Assembly (NCBI RefSeq): GCF_900101785.1 | Contig: NZ_LT629688.1 | Span: 3,100,001-3,164,000, forward strand | Length of the DNA stretch: 64,000 bases | From: Auraticoccus monumenti | Lineage (GTDB): Bacteria > Actinomycetota > Actinomycetes > Propionibacteriales > Propionibacteriaceae | Reading direction: 5' to 3' | Shown here: positions 1 through 8,481 of the stretch, piece after piece | How the letters are laid out: each line of letters begins with the position of its first letter | Position numbering within the stretch: the stretch's first letter is position 1 | Notes under the pieces: generated by a model | Databases searched by the model: none | What the model saw: the letters and a program-made list of their open reading frames with translations, nothing else | Told to the model about the DNA's origin: nothing | Program-made: the position numbers and the translations under genes

Positions 1-2
1 TG

Positions 3-299
3 GCCGAGGCCCCCGGCCACACCGCGGGCTGCGTGCTGCTGCGCGCCGACCACCCCGACCCGGCCGTCAGCGGCGTGGTCTTCTCCGGTGACGTGCTCTT
101 CGCCGGCTCGGTGGGCCGCGTCGACCTGCCCGGCTCCGACCCTGCCGCTATGGCCCGCACCCTGGCCGAGGTCGTCCTCACGCTCGACGACGACGTGGCG
201 GTCCTGCCCGGCCACGGCAGCCAGACCAGCATCGGCCGCGAGCGCGCCGCCAACCCCTTCCTGCAGCAGCCCACCCCCTCCCAGTTCGGAGCCCTCTGA
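3..299 (+). CDS. MBL-fold metallo-hydrolase, C-terminal part (5' end outside window)
   Basis: The reading frame is open from the window edge and ends with TGA, which overlaps the hisS ATG by one base. The visible part starts with a PGHTAGCVLL segment, the metal-binding turn of glyoxalase II-like beta-lactamase-fold hydrolases. It then has FSGDVLFAGSVGR, whose Asp usually bridges the two metals, and LPGHGSQTSIGRER with the last metal-binding His. These are the standard C-terminal motifs of the family. Substrate cannot be told from this portion. In actinomycetes an MBL hydrolase is commonly found just before hisS, and the overlap suggests co-transcription. Confidence 0.85.
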   Translation, partial: AEAPGHTAGCVLLRADHPDPAVSGVVFSGDVLFAGSVGRVDLPGSDPAAMARTLAEVVLTLDDDVAVLPGHGSQTSIGRERAANPFLQQPTPSQFGAL

Positions 300-1639
300 T
301 GAGCCGTCCCACCCCCATGTCGGGCTTCCCGGAGCTCCTCCCGGGCCAGCGGATGGTCGAGCAGCAGGTCCTCGACGTCCTGCGCGGCACCTTCCAGCTG
401 CACGGCTACGCCCCGATCGAGACGCGCGCGGTGGAGCCGATGAGCCAGCTGGCGCGCAAGGGCGAGATCGACAAGGAGATCTACGTCGTCCGCCGGCTGC
501 ACGCCGCCGAGGACGACACCGCGGCCGGGGACGAGCTGGGGCTGCACTACGACCTCACCGTCCCCTTCGCCCGCTACGTGCAGGAGCACAGCGGCCACCT
601 CCAGTTCCCCTTCCGCCGCTACCAGGTGCAGAAGGTGTGGCGCGGCGAGCGCCCGCAGGAGGGCCGCTACCGCGAGTTCACCCAGGCCGACATCGACGTC
701 GTCGGCGCCGAGGTGCTGGCCGACCACCACGACCTGGAGATCCCGCTGGTGGCCCTGGAGGCCTACGAGCGGCTGCACACCGAGCTCGGGCTGCCCCCGG
801 TCCGGATGCGGGTGAACAACCGCAAGCTGGCCGAGGGCTTCTACCGCGGGCTCGGGGTGGAGGAGCCCGGCGCGGTGCTGCAGCGGGTGGACAAGCTGGA
901 CAAGATCGGACCCGACAAGGTCCGGGGCCTGCTGACCGGGGAGCTGGGGCTCACCACCGCCCAGGCCGACGCCTGCCTCGCGCTGTCCCAGGTCTCCACC
1001 GCCGACGCCTCCTTCGTCGAGCAGGTGCGCGCCCTCGGTGTCGCCTCAGAGCTGCTGGACGAGGGGCTGGAGCTGCTGGCCAGCCTGGTCGCGGCGGCCG
1101 CCGAGCGCGTCCCCGGACGCCTGGTCGCCGACCTCAGCATCGCCCGCGGGCTGGACTACTACACCGGCACCGTCTACGAGACCGAGCTCAGCGGCCACGA
1201 GTCGATGGGCTCGGTGGGTTCCGGCGGGCGCTACGACTCCCTGGCCAGCGACGGCCGCACCACCTACCCCGGCGTCGGGTTCTCCTTCGGGGTCACCCGG
1301 CTGCTGGTCCCGCTCTTCGGTCGCGGCGTGATCGGCGCGTCCCGGTCGGTGCCCAGCGCCGTCCTGGTGGCCGTGGACGCCGAGGAGTCCCGGCTGCGCT
1401 CGGAGCAGGTCGCCCGGGCGCTGCGGGCCAACGGCATCCCCTGCGAGGTGGCGCCCAAGGCGGACAAGTTCGGCAAGCAGATCCGCTACGCCGACCGCCG
1501 CGGCATCCCCTTCGTCTGGTTCGGCGACGTCGACGGGCAGGTCAAGGACATCCGCAGCGGCGACCAGGTGCCGGCTGAGGCCACGACCTGGCGCCCACCG
1601 GCCGCCGACCTGCGTCCCGGCGTGGTGCACCAGGGCTGA
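299..1639 (+). CDS. hisS: histidyl-tRNA synthetase
   Basis: Class II aminoacyl-tRNA synthetase that charges tRNA-His in the cytoplasm. At 446 aa it has normal length. Class II motif 2 lies near residues 106-135 (RYQVQKVWRGERPQ onward, ending FTQADIDVVG). The histidine-specific loop RGLDYYTGTVYE is near residue 282, followed by GSGGRYD and motif 3 (GVGFSFGVTRL). The C-terminal anticodon-binding domain follows from about residue 345. The ATG overlaps the upstream hydrolase stop by one base and a GGAG lies 7 nt upstream, so the two genes are probably translated from one message. Confidence 0.97.
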   Translation: MSRPTPMSGFPELLPGQRMVEQQVLDVLRGTFQLHGYAPIETRAVEPMSQLARKGEIDKEIYVVRRLHAAEDDTAAGDELGLHYDLTVPFARYVQEHSGHLQFPFRRYQVQKVWRGERPQEGRYREFTQADIDVVGAEVLADHHDLEIPLVALEAYERLHTELGLPPVRMRVNNRKLAEGFYRGLGVEEPGAVLQRVDKLDKIGPDKVRGLLTGELGLTTAQADACLALSQVSTADASFVEQVRALGVASELLDEGLELLASLVAAAAERVPGRLVADLSIARGLDYYTGTVYETELSGHESMGSVGSGGRYDSLASDGRTTYPGVGFSFGVTRLLVPLFGRGVIGASRSVPSAVLVAVDAEESRLRSEQVARALRANGIPCEVAPKADKFGKQIRYADRRGIPFVWFGDVDGQVKDIRSGDQVPAEATTWRPPAADLRPGVVHQG

Positions 1640-1677
1640 CCCGCCCCTGCGCCGGCCTCCCGGGACCGGCCAGGACG

Positions 1678-2700
1678 TCAGCCGGGGACGACGTCGGGGC
1701 TGGCGACGCGTGATCGCAGGCTGCGCTGCCTTCGGCCACGCAGCACCATGTCGGTCATCAGCACGAGCAGCGCCGCCCAGACCAGCGCGAACCCGATCCA
1801 GCGCACCAGCGGCATCTGCTCCCCGAAGACCCACACCCCGACCACGAACTGCAGCAGCGGTGCCAGGTTCTGCAGCAGCCCGGTCATCGACAACGGGATC
1901 CGTCGGGCTCCGGCGCCGAAGAACAGCAGCGGCACCGTGGTCACCAGCCCGGCGCTGACCAGCAGCAGCGCGTGCCCGACCCCCTGCTCGGTGAAGGTGG
2001 TGGCCGGGCCCAGCAGCACCAGGGTCAGCACCGCCACCGGGGCCAGCCACATCGTCTCCACCGTGAGGCCGGTGAGGGCGTCGGTCGGGGTGGTCTTCTT
2101 CAGCAGCCCGTAGGTGCCGAAGGAGAAGGCCAGCAACAGCGAGATCCACGGCGGCTGGCCGTAGCCGATGGCCAGCACCAGCACGGCCACGACCGAGATC
2201 CCGACCGCCACCCAGCGCGCCACGGTGAGTCGCTCGCGCAGGAAGACCACCCCCAGCACCACCGAGATGATCGGGTTGATGAAGTAGCCCAGCGCGGCCT
2301 CCACCACGTGGCCGCTGTTCACCGCCACCACGTAGACGGTCCAGTTCACCGCGATCAGCGCGCCGGCCACCCCCAGCACCAACCAGCTGCGTCGGCTCAA
2401 CGCCCGGAGACCCGCCAGCGGACCGGGTCCGCCGCGTCGCTGCCGCACCCAGCCCAGGACGAGGGCCAGGGCCAGCAGCACCACCAGGCTCCACAGCACC
2501 CGGTGCGCCACGATCTCCAGGGCGTCGGCGGTGGCCAGCAGCGCGAAGTACAGCGGCATCGCCCCCCAGAGCACGTAGGCCGCGGTGGTGTAGGCGATCC
2601 CGCGACCCTGCGCCTCCACGGCGATCTGGGCACCTTGCGGACGATCGGCTGGGTCGGGGCTGGCCGACGAGGCGGTTCCAGCGGACGGGGTGGAGCTCAC
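1678..2700 (-). CDS. rarD: EamA-family transporter, RarD type
   Basis: A membrane protein of 340 aa with about ten hydrophobic helices. It resembles RarD of the EamA/DMT drug-metabolite transporter superfamily: LWGAMPLYF in the first helix, the pair AALGYFINPI in the middle and GLLQNLAPLLQF in the second half are family landmarks. A hydrophilic N-terminal tail of about 35 residues precedes the first helix. The substrate is not known for this family (chloramphenicol sensitivity in E. coli RarD is the historical phenotype). The gene runs convergent to hisS and starts with GTG behind a GGAG. Family assignment is firm, the symbol less so. Confidence 0.85.
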   Translation of the reverse strand: MSSTPSAGTASSASPDPADRPQGAQIAVEAQGRGIAYTTAAYVLWGAMPLYFALLATADALEIVAHRVLWSLVVLLALALVLGWVRQRRGGPGPLAGLRALSRRSWLVLGVAGALIAVNWTVYVVAVNSGHVVEAALGYFINPIISVVLGVVFLRERLTVARWVAVGISVVAVLVLAIGYGQPPWISLLLAFSFGTYGLLKKTTPTDALTGLTVETMWLAPVAVLTLVLLGPATTFTEQGVGHALLLVSAGLVTTVPLLFFGAGARRIPLSMTGLLQNLAPLLQFVVGVWVFGEQMPLVRWIGFALVWAALLVLMTDMVLRGRRQRSLRSRVASPDVVPG

Positions 2701-3056
2701 CGCTCCATCATCACCCCATCACCTCTGGCAGGCCGCCCTGGCCGCCTGCCGGTCAGTGTGCGGCGCGTCTCGGCCGAGTCCTCCAGGTGGCCATCCACCG
2801 CACGTACCCCGTCCGGTGGACGGGTGCTGACTGGCCAGTCGTGGGGCAGGCGGAGCGGGGCGATACGCCCTCTCAGCACCCTCTCAACGCCTTCTCAACA
2901 GACGGTACGTCAGCAGCCGACTAGGCCCGAGGGCGGATCTCGGCTACATTCGGCGCGGCCATCCGTCATGGTGGCGCTGCGAGGTGCTTGCTCACTGGAC
3001 CGTGGGTGCGCGCTCGGGGGACAGCGCTGCCCACCCTGACAGAAGCGAGTCCAACG
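2701..3056. other. 356-nt intergenic region between rarD and the beta-helix gene
   Basis: No convincing coding potential here. It contains the divergent start regions of rarD (minus) and the secreted beta-helix protein (plus), a three-unit 11-nt tandem repeat at 2868-2900, and a plausible -10 hexamer TACATT at 2945-2950. Confidence 0.6.
2868..2900 (+). promoter_or_regulatory. three tandem 11-nt direct repeats, candidate response-regulator operator
   Basis: Three head-to-tail units of 11 nt at 2868-2878, 2879-2889 and 2890-2900 share the core TCTCA(A/G)C followed by 4 nt. The 11-bp phase places each core on the same face of the helix, as in direct-repeat sites of OmpR/PhoB-family regulators such as mycobacterial PhoP (TCACAGC-N4-TCACAGC). 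The array ends 44 nt before a possible -10 (TACATT, 2945-2950), an activator-like distance. Identity of the regulator is inference. Confidence 0.45.
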
Positions 3057-5504
3057 ATGACTACTGCTCCACGTGTACGCCCTGCCCACATCCTGAGACG
3101 CGTGCTCCCCAGCGTCCTCACGTGCGGCGCCCTCGCCGTCGGGATCGCCGTCGTCGGCGCCGACGCCGCCAGCGCCGAGGAGGTACGGCTGGCGAGAGAC
3201 ACATTCACCCGTACATCCGCCACGAGCTGGGGTTCGCCTGAGCAGGGAGGCGCTTACCGGCACGTTCTCGGCTCCGGAAGCGTCCAGGTGGGTGGGGGCA
3301 CCGGGCTCATGCGGCTCGCCGCTGGCAAGAGCGCGCAGGCCCAGTTCGGCGGCGTGAGCAGCCGGGACGGATCGGTCGTGGCCACCTTCGCCGTGGACCG
3401 GGTGCCGACGGCTGGCTACGGCACCTACTTCGGTCCGATGCTGCGGGTCTCCGGGCGTGACGGCTACCGCCTCGCGGCGAGGGTCCGCCCGGGTGGTTCC
3501 GTCAGTGTCTCGATCGAGCGCCTCAACGGTCCCGCGGGATCGTCCACGCAGCTGGCGACCCGCTCGTCGGTGCTCACCGCCGCCCCCGGCCGCTCGATCT
3601 CCCTGCGGCTCACCGCCAGCGGCACGGACCGGGTCGAGCTGAGCGGGTCTGCGTGGCTCACCGGCCAGGCCCAGCCTTCCCCGCAGCTGCAGGCCGCCGA
3701 CACGTCGGCCCAGCGCATCAGCGCCCCGGGTACCGCGGCACTGTGGTCGCACGTGAACGGCGGCTCGGGCTCGGTGACCGTGGCCGTCGACGAGATCGAG
3801 GTGAAAGGCCAGCAGGGCTCCACCACGCCGGCGCCGACCCCCACCCCGGCGCCTCCTGCGTCGTCCACGTCCCTCAGCGCGGCCGGTGCGGCGCCGATCG
3901 GCAGCGCCTCCTACCCCGTTCCCGCAGGTGCGGTGTTCGTGTCGCCGAACGGCTCCGACAGTGCGTCCGGGAGCTCGGCTGCGCCGCTGCGCACGCTCGG
4001 CCACGCACTCAAGAAGGTGCCCGTGCGCGGCACCGTCGTGCTGCGCGGCGGTCAGTACAACGAGACCGTGCTGGTCGAGCAGAGCAAGCCCGTCACGATC
4101 CAGAACTACCCGGGCGAGGCCGCCTGGCTCGACGGTTCCTCGTCGGTGACCGGGTTCACCAGGTCGGGGTCCACGTGGATCAAGGCGGGTTGGAACTACG
4201 ACTTCGACACCAGCCCCACCCAGGTCCGGGGCGCCGCGGACGGCACGGGGGCCTGGAAGTTCCTCGACGACCGGTACCCGATGGCCGCCCACCCCGACCA
4301 GGTCTGGGTCGGTGGCTCGGCCCTGAGGCAGGTCGGATCGGCCTCGGCCGTCACCGCCGGCACCTTCTACGTCGACAGGTCGGGCAACCGCCTGGTGATC
4401 GGCAACGACCCCGCTGCCGGCGTCCGCGCGAGCACCCGCCAGGTCGCCATGACGATCACCGCCGACGACACCGTCGTGCGCGGCATCGGCATCCGCCGCT
4501 ACGCCCCCTCGGTGCCCGACTTCGGCGCCCTCAAGCTCTACGGGGCGGACCGCAGCAGGCTCGAGAACGTCGTGATCACCGAGAACTCGACCCTCGGCAT
4601 GCAGATCGGGTCGAAGCAGGTGACGCTCAAGGACGTCACCGTCTCGCGCAACGGGCAGCTGGGCATCGGCGGCAACCAGGCCCAGGGGGCCACCCTGGCC
4701 AGCGTGCTCGTGGAGCAGAACAACAACGAGCGGTTCAAGGGCGCGCCCAACGCCGGCGGGGCGAAGCTCACCCGGACCGGCGACGCCACGGTGACCGACA
4801 GCGTGTTCCGCAACAACTTCGCCACCGGGCTGTGGTTCGACGAGTCGTCCTACAACGTGCGCGTCGGCCACAACGACATGATCGACAACGACCGCCACGG
4901 CCTGGTGTTCGAGCTGTCGGACCGGATGGTCTCGGTGAACAACCGGATCCAGGGCAACACCGACACCGGTCTGCTCGTCCTCGACACCAGCAACGTCCGG
5001 CTGTGGAACAACACCATCACCGGCTCGAAGCTGCCGGTGCGCATCTCCGAGGGCCCGCGCAACAACGCCGACCCGGTGATCACCGGCGTGACCAAGTCGG
5101 TCCAGTTCAGCAACAACGTCGTGGGTGACACCGGCGGGGCCACCTCGGCCGAGGCATGGTGCGGCATCGCCTGCCTCACCGATGACCGCCGCATCTGGAC
5201 CGCGGCGCAGATGGGCGCGACCTTCAACGGCAACGCCTACTTCCGGACCGCGGGGGACGCCCAGGTGAAGATGCTGGTGCGCTGGGCGGCGGGTTCGGCG
5301 GGGACGGCGAACTACGCCGACCTCCAGGCCTTCCGCTCGGCCACGGGACAGGAGAGGGCCGGCGGCACGGTCCAGCCCGGACACGTGGCCGGCAACGGCG
5401 AGCTGGCCGACGCGGCCCCCGTCGAGGGTCTCCCGATCCCCAGCGACATCGCCGGCGTCGGTCGCCTGGCCGGGACCGGCCAGAACGTCGGTATCCAGCG
5501 CTGA
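3057..5504 (+). CDS. secreted right-handed parallel beta-helix repeat protein
   Basis: 815 aa from the ATG at 3057; an in-frame start further upstream would put a hydrophilic stretch before the signal peptide. A basic N-terminus and hydrophobic core ending in DAASAEE (about residue 40) form a Sec signal peptide. Residues about 45-255 form a beta-rich, lectin-like domain, followed by a PTPTPAP linker. From about residue 285 the motif VFVSPNGSDSASGSSAAPLR is typical of DUF1565/pectate-lyase-like beta-helix proteins. The following 400 residues show repeated N-rich turns (ENSTLGMQIG, NNFATGLWF, NNRIQGNTDTGLLV). A carbohydrate-binding or polysaccharide-lyase role at the cell surface is likely, but no catalytic signature is evident. 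Confidence 0.85.
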   Translation: MTTAPRVRPAHILRRVLPSVLTCGALAVGIAVVGADAASAEEVRLARDTFTRTSATSWGSPEQGGAYRHVLGSGSVQVGGGTGLMRLAAGKSAQAQFGGVSSRDGSVVATFAVDRVPTAGYGTYFGPMLRVSGRDGYRLAARVRPGGSVSVSIERLNGPAGSSTQLATRSSVLTAAPGRSISLRLTASGTDRVELSGSAWLTGQAQPSPQLQAADTSAQRISAPGTAALWSHVNGGSGSVTVAVDEIEVKGQQGSTTPAPTPTPAPPASSTSLSAAGAAPIGSASYPVPAGAVFVSPNGSDSASGSSAAPLRTLGHALKKVPVRGTVVLRGGQYNETVLVEQSKPVTIQNYPGEAAWLDGSSSVTGFTRSGSTWIKAGWNYDFDTSPTQVRGAADGTGAWKFLDDRYPMAAHPDQVWVGGSALRQVGSASAVTAGTFYVDRSGNRLVIGNDPAAGVRASTRQVAMTITADDTVVRGIGIRRYAPSVPDFGALKLYGADRSRLENVVITENSTLGMQIGSKQVTLKDVTVSRNGQLGIGGNQAQGATLASVLVEQNNNERFKGAPNAGGAKLTRTGDATVTDSVFRNNFATGLWFDESSYNVRVGHNDMIDNDRHGLVFELSDRMVSVNNRIQGNTDTGLLVLDTSNVRLWNNTITGSKLPVRISEGPRNNADPVITGVTKSVQFSNNVVGDTGGATSAEAWCGIACLTDDRRIWTAAQMGATFNGNAYFRTAGDAQVKMLVRWAAGSAGTANYADLQAFRSATGQERAGGTVQPGHVAGNGELADAAPVEGLPIPSDIAGVGRLAGTGQNVGIQR

Positions 5505-5507
5505 CGC

Positions 5508-5549
5508 CGACCCCACCGGCACGTCGCATCAGACGTGCCGGTGGGGTCG
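5508..5549 (+). terminator. strong stem-loop after the beta-helix gene
   Basis: A perfect 18-bp stem (5508-5525 pairing with 5532-5549) closes a 6-nt loop, GCATCA, three bases after the stop codon. There is no T-tract, which is usual for GC-rich actinomycetes. The aspS -10 (TAGAGT, 5558-5563) follows directly. Confidence 0.85.
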
Positions 5550-5557
5550 CAGCGGGC

Positions 5558-5563
5558 TAGAGT
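5558..5563 (+). promoter_or_regulatory. -10 element of aspS
   Basis: TAGAGT nine bases after the terminator stem; it would give a leader of about 250 nt before the aspS ATG. No clear -35 can be seen because the terminator occupies that place. Confidence 0.5.
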
Positions 5564-5733
5564 GGGGCCCGGACGAGGTGGCGGGGTGACGACCCGCCGG
5601 CCGGGAGGCGAACCCGTCCCGCGCGTCCGGCGGACCGACGAGAGGCCGGGGTCCACCCGGCGAAGGTGTGGTGGCACCGCGACCTTGCCCCCGCCCACAC
5701 CTCCAGGGCTCCCCGTCCCGGGGCGCACCCTCT

Positions 5734-5814
5734 CCCGGGACGTGTCCCGGAGGCACCCCCTTCGGGACGAGTTCTCGAAGGCGCCCCTTCGGGACGACGA
5801 CCCGAAAGGACCGT
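5734..5814 (+). repeat. tandem 27-nt hairpin repeats in the aspS leader
   Basis: Three adjacent 27-nt units (5734-5760, 5761-5787, 5788-5814) share a (T/C)(T/C)CGGGACG core and an AAGG/GAGG-like tail. A more degenerate copy precedes them. Each unit forms its own hairpin with compensating changes: 5735-5741 with 5744-5750, 5761-5767 with 5773-5779, and 5788-5793 with 5801-5806. The last hairpin touches the aspS Shine-Dalgarno sequence (AAAGGA, 5805-5810). Preserved pairing despite sequence drift suggests an RNA-level role. Confidence 0.6.
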
Positions 5815-5818
5815 GACC

Positions 5819-7621
5819 ATGATCCGCACCCACGACGCCGGCACCCTGCGCGCAGCGCACGACGGCACCGAAGTCACCCTCGCCGGCTGGGTCGCCCGCC
5901 GCCGCGACCACGGAGGAGTGGCCTTCCTGGACCTGCGCGACGCCAGCGGCGTGGTCCAGGTGGTGGTCCGCGACGAGGTCCTCGAGGCCTCCGGCGCCCA
6001 CGACCTGCGCAACGAGTACTGCGTCAGCGTGACCGGGGTGGTCGGCACCCGGCCCGAGGGCAACGCCAACCCCGACCTGCCCACCGGCGAGATCGAGGTG
6101 GCCGTCCGCGAGCTCGAGGTGCTCAACCCGTCCGCGCCGCTGCCCTTCCAGATCGACGAGCGCGTCACGGTGGGGGAGGAGGCCCGGCTCAAGCACCGCT
6201 ACCTCGACCTGCGCCGGCCCGCGCAGGGCGCGGCGCTGCGGCTGCGCTCCAAGGTCAACCAGGCCGCCCGCGCCGTCCTCGCCGAGCGCGACTTCGTCGA
6301 GATCGAGACCCCGACGCTGACCCGCTCCACCCCCGAGGGGGCCCGTGACTTCCTGGTCCCGGCCCGCCTCGCCCCCGGCTCCTGGTACGCCCTGCCGCAG
6401 AGCCCGCAGCTGTTCAAGCAGCTGCTGATGGTGGCCGGGATGGAGCGCTACTACCAGATCGCGCGCTGCTACCGCGACGAGGACTTCCGCGCCGACCGGC
6501 AGCCCGAGTTCACCCAGCTCGACGTCGAGATGAGCTTCGTCGACCAGGACGACATCATCGAGCTCGGCGAGGAGATCGCCCGGTCCCTCTGGCAGCTGAT
6601 CGGGGTCGAGCTCAGCACCCCGTTCCCGCGGATGACCTACGCCGAGGCGATGCAGCGCTACGGCACCGACAAGCCCGACCTGCGCTTCGGCCTGGAGCTG
6701 ACCGACTGCACCGAGTACTTCGCCGGCACCCCCTTCCGGGTGTTCCAGGCCGAGTACGTCGGCGCGGTGGTGATGCCGGGCGGTGGCTCGCAGCCGCGGC
6801 GCACCTTCGACGCCTGGCAGGAGTGGGCCAAGCAGCGCGGCGCCAAGGGCCTGGCCTACGTGACGGTGGCCGAGGACGGCACCCTCGGCGGCCCGGTGGC
6901 CAAGAACATCTCCGAGGCCGAGGCCGCCGGTCTCGCCGCGCACACGGGCGCCCAGCCGGGGGACTGCATCTTCTTCGGGGCCGGGTCGCCCAAGCAGGCC
7001 CGGGCCCTGCTGGGGGCCGCCCGGCTGGAGGTCGGCAAGCGCGTCGGGCTGGTCGACGAGTCCGCCTGGTCCCTTCTGTGGGTGGTGGACGCCCCGCTGT
7101 TCGAGCCGTCCGCGGACGCCCGCGCCTCTGGTGACGTGGCCGTCGGTGGCGGCGCGTGGACGGCCGTCCACCACGCCTTCACCTCGCCCAAGCCGGAGTT
7201 CGTGGACACCTTCGACACCGACCCGGGTGGCGCGCTGGCCTACGCCTACGACCTGGTCTGCAACGGCAACGAGATCGGCGGCGGCTCGATCCGTATCCAC
7301 CGCCGCGACGTGCAGGAGCGCGTCTTCGCGGTGATGGGCCTGGCCGAGGAGGAGGCGCAGGAGAAGTTCGGCTTCCTGCTCGACGCCTTCGCCTACGGGG
7401 CCCCGCCGCACGGCGGCATCGCCTTCGGCTGGGACCGGATCGTGGCCCTGCTGGCCGGTGCGGACTCGATCCGCGAGGTGATCGCCTTCCCGAAGTCCGG
7501 CGGCGGCTACGACCCGCTGACCGCGGCCCCGGCGCCGATCACCGCCCAGCAACGCAAGGAGGCCGGGGTGGACGCCCGCCCCACCGCCGCGCCCGCTGCC
7601 GCGGCGCCCACCGCCGGCTGA
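5819..7621 (+). CDS. aspS: aspartyl-tRNA synthetase
   Basis: Class IIb synthetase of 600 aa, the usual bacterial length. The N-terminal OB-fold anticodon domain has [20 protein letters not shown]. The catalytic core has class II motif 2 ([20 protein letters not shown], about residues 216-235), the bacterial GAD insertion domain in the middle, and motif 3 ([12 protein letters not shown]) near residue 535. The ATG at 5819 was chosen because the OB fold starts right there and AAAGGA lies 8 nt upstream. The frame stays open upstream through the repetitive leader, but that part is not conserved AspRS sequence. Whether the enzyme also charges tRNA-Asn cannot be judged here. Confidence 0.97.
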   Translation: MIRTHDAGTLRAAHDGTEVTLAGWVARRRDHGGVAFLDLRDASGVVQVVVRDEVLEASGAHDLRNEYCVSVTGVVGTRPEGNANPDLPTGEIEVAVRELEVLNPSAPLPFQIDERVTVGEEARLKHRYLDLRRPAQGAALRLRSKVNQAARAVLAERDFVEIETPTLTRSTPEGARDFLVPARLAPGSWYALPQSPQLFKQLLMVAGMERYYQIARCYRDEDFRADRQPEFTQLDVEMSFVDQDDIIELGEEIARSLWQLIGVELSTPFPRMTYAEAMQRYGTDKPDLRFGLELTDCTEYFAGTPFRVFQAEYVGAVVMPGGGSQPRRTFDAWQEWAKQRGAKGLAYVTVAEDGTLGGPVAKNISEAEAAGLAAHTGAQPGDCIFFGAGSPKQARALLGAARLEVGKRVGLVDESAWSLLWVVDAPLFEPSADARASGDVAVGGGAWTAVHHAFTSPKPEFVDTFDTDPGGALAYAYDLVCNGNEIGGGSIRIHRRDVQERVFAVMGLAEEEAQEKFGFLLDAFAYGAPPHGGIAFGWDRIVALLAGADSIREVIAFPKSGGGYDPLTAAPAPITAQQRKEAGVDARPTAAPAAAAPTAG

Positions 7622-7635
7622 GCAGGGAGGTCCGC

Positions 7636-7676
7636 GACCTCGGTGTGTGCCATGCTCCACGCCACACACCGAGGTC
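7636..7676 (+). terminator. stem-loop after aspS
   Basis: Perfect 14-bp inverted repeat (7636-7649 with 7663-7676, reading GACCTCGGTGTGTG) around a 13-nt loop, 15 nt after the aspS stop. No T-run. Confidence 0.75.
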
Positions 7677-7706
7677 AGCTCGGTGTCCTCTGCAGAACGG
7701 ATACGC

Positions 7707-8030
7707 ATGAGCGCCTACGACGCCTCCGCAGCACCAGCCGGGAGCAGCTACCCGGGGAAGGGTCTGGGGATCGCCGGGCTCATCACGTCGGTCTTCTGCG
7801 GGGGTCTGATCGGTCTGATCCTGAGCATCGTGGCCTACCGCCAGTCCAAGAAGGCCGGGGTGAAGAACAACATCGCCCTCGCCGGCATCGTCGTCGGTGC
7901 GCTCGTCCTCGTCCTGGTCATCATCGGCTGGGCCGTGGGCGGTGCCGCCCTCTTCGGCGTCTACCAGGCCTGCCAGGAGCTCGGACCCGGCGTCCACGAG
8001 GTCGACGGCGTGCAGTACACCTGCGGCTGA
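7707..8030 (+). CDS. DUF4190-type small membrane protein (copy 1)
   Basis: 107 aa from ATG 7707. A short polar N-terminus leads into GKGLGIAGLI and a first membrane helix; a basic loop (RQSKKAGVKNN) separates it from a second helix. This layout is that of DUF4190 membrane proteins of unknown function. The C-terminus is a short extracellular or periplasmic tail ending CQELGPGVHEVDGVQYTCG, with two cysteines that could pair. The next gene has the same architecture and tail, so the two are tandem paralogues. An upstream in-frame start at 7647 is possible but lies inside the aspS terminator. Confidence 0.7.
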   Translation: MSAYDASAAPAGSSYPGKGLGIAGLITSVFCGGLIGLILSIVAYRQSKKAGVKNNIALAGIVVGALVLVLVIIGWAVGGAALFGVYQACQELGPGVHEVDGVQYTCG

Positions 8031-8093
8031 GCCGCGGCGGGCGGCGCCGGCGCTGCTGTGGCACGATGCTGCGAACCGACCGGCGGAGGAATG

Positions 8094-8465
8094 ATGAGCA
8101 CCCCCCAGCGACCAGAGCCCCTCCCGGGCGGCCCAGGTCAGGATCACCCGGGTGGTGGCGGTGACCCAGCCGACCCCGGCCGCGTGCTGGGCATCCTCGG
8201 GCTGGTCACCGCGTTCACCTGCTTCGGCGTGGTCGGTCTGGTGGTCAGCGTCGTGGCCTGGCGCCGCTCCCGACGGGCCGGGTTCGCGAACACCGTCGCG
8301 CTGCTGGGGATCGTGGCCGGGGCCGTGCTCACCCTCTGCTGGCTGGTGGTCGGCGGGTTCACCCTGTTCACCTCGCTGCTGCTGGACGAGGCGATGACCA
8401 ACGGCTGCGAGGTGCTCGGCCCGGGCACCCACGAGCTCGACGACGTCCGCTACGACTGCCCGTGA
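8094..8465 (+). CDS. DUF4190-type small membrane protein (copy 2)
   Basis: 123 aa, paralogue of the gene just upstream. It has a proline/glycine-rich N-terminus of about 30 residues, then two membrane helices separated by [12 protein letters not shown], and a tail [19 protein letters not shown] that matches copy 1 position by position in its Cys, Gly and acidic residues. ATG 8094 was preferred over the adjacent ATG 8091 because GGAGG at 8085-8089 then has a 4-nt spacer. Function unknown. It ends 16 nt before rarA and may be co-transcribed with it. Confidence 0.7.
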   Translation: MSTPQRPEPLPGGPGQDHPGGGGDPADPGRVLGILGLVTAFTCFGVVGLVVSVVAWRRSRRAGFANTVALLGIVAGAVLTLCWLVVGGFTLFTSLLLDEAMTNGCEVLGPGTHELDDVRYDCP

Positions 8466-8481
8466 CCCGGGAGCACCAGGC

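Noticed and set aside
2910-5522. 870-codon minus-strand frame opposite the beta-helix gene
   Set aside because: A GC-rich shadow frame; the plus strand has a signal peptide, repeats and proper domains.
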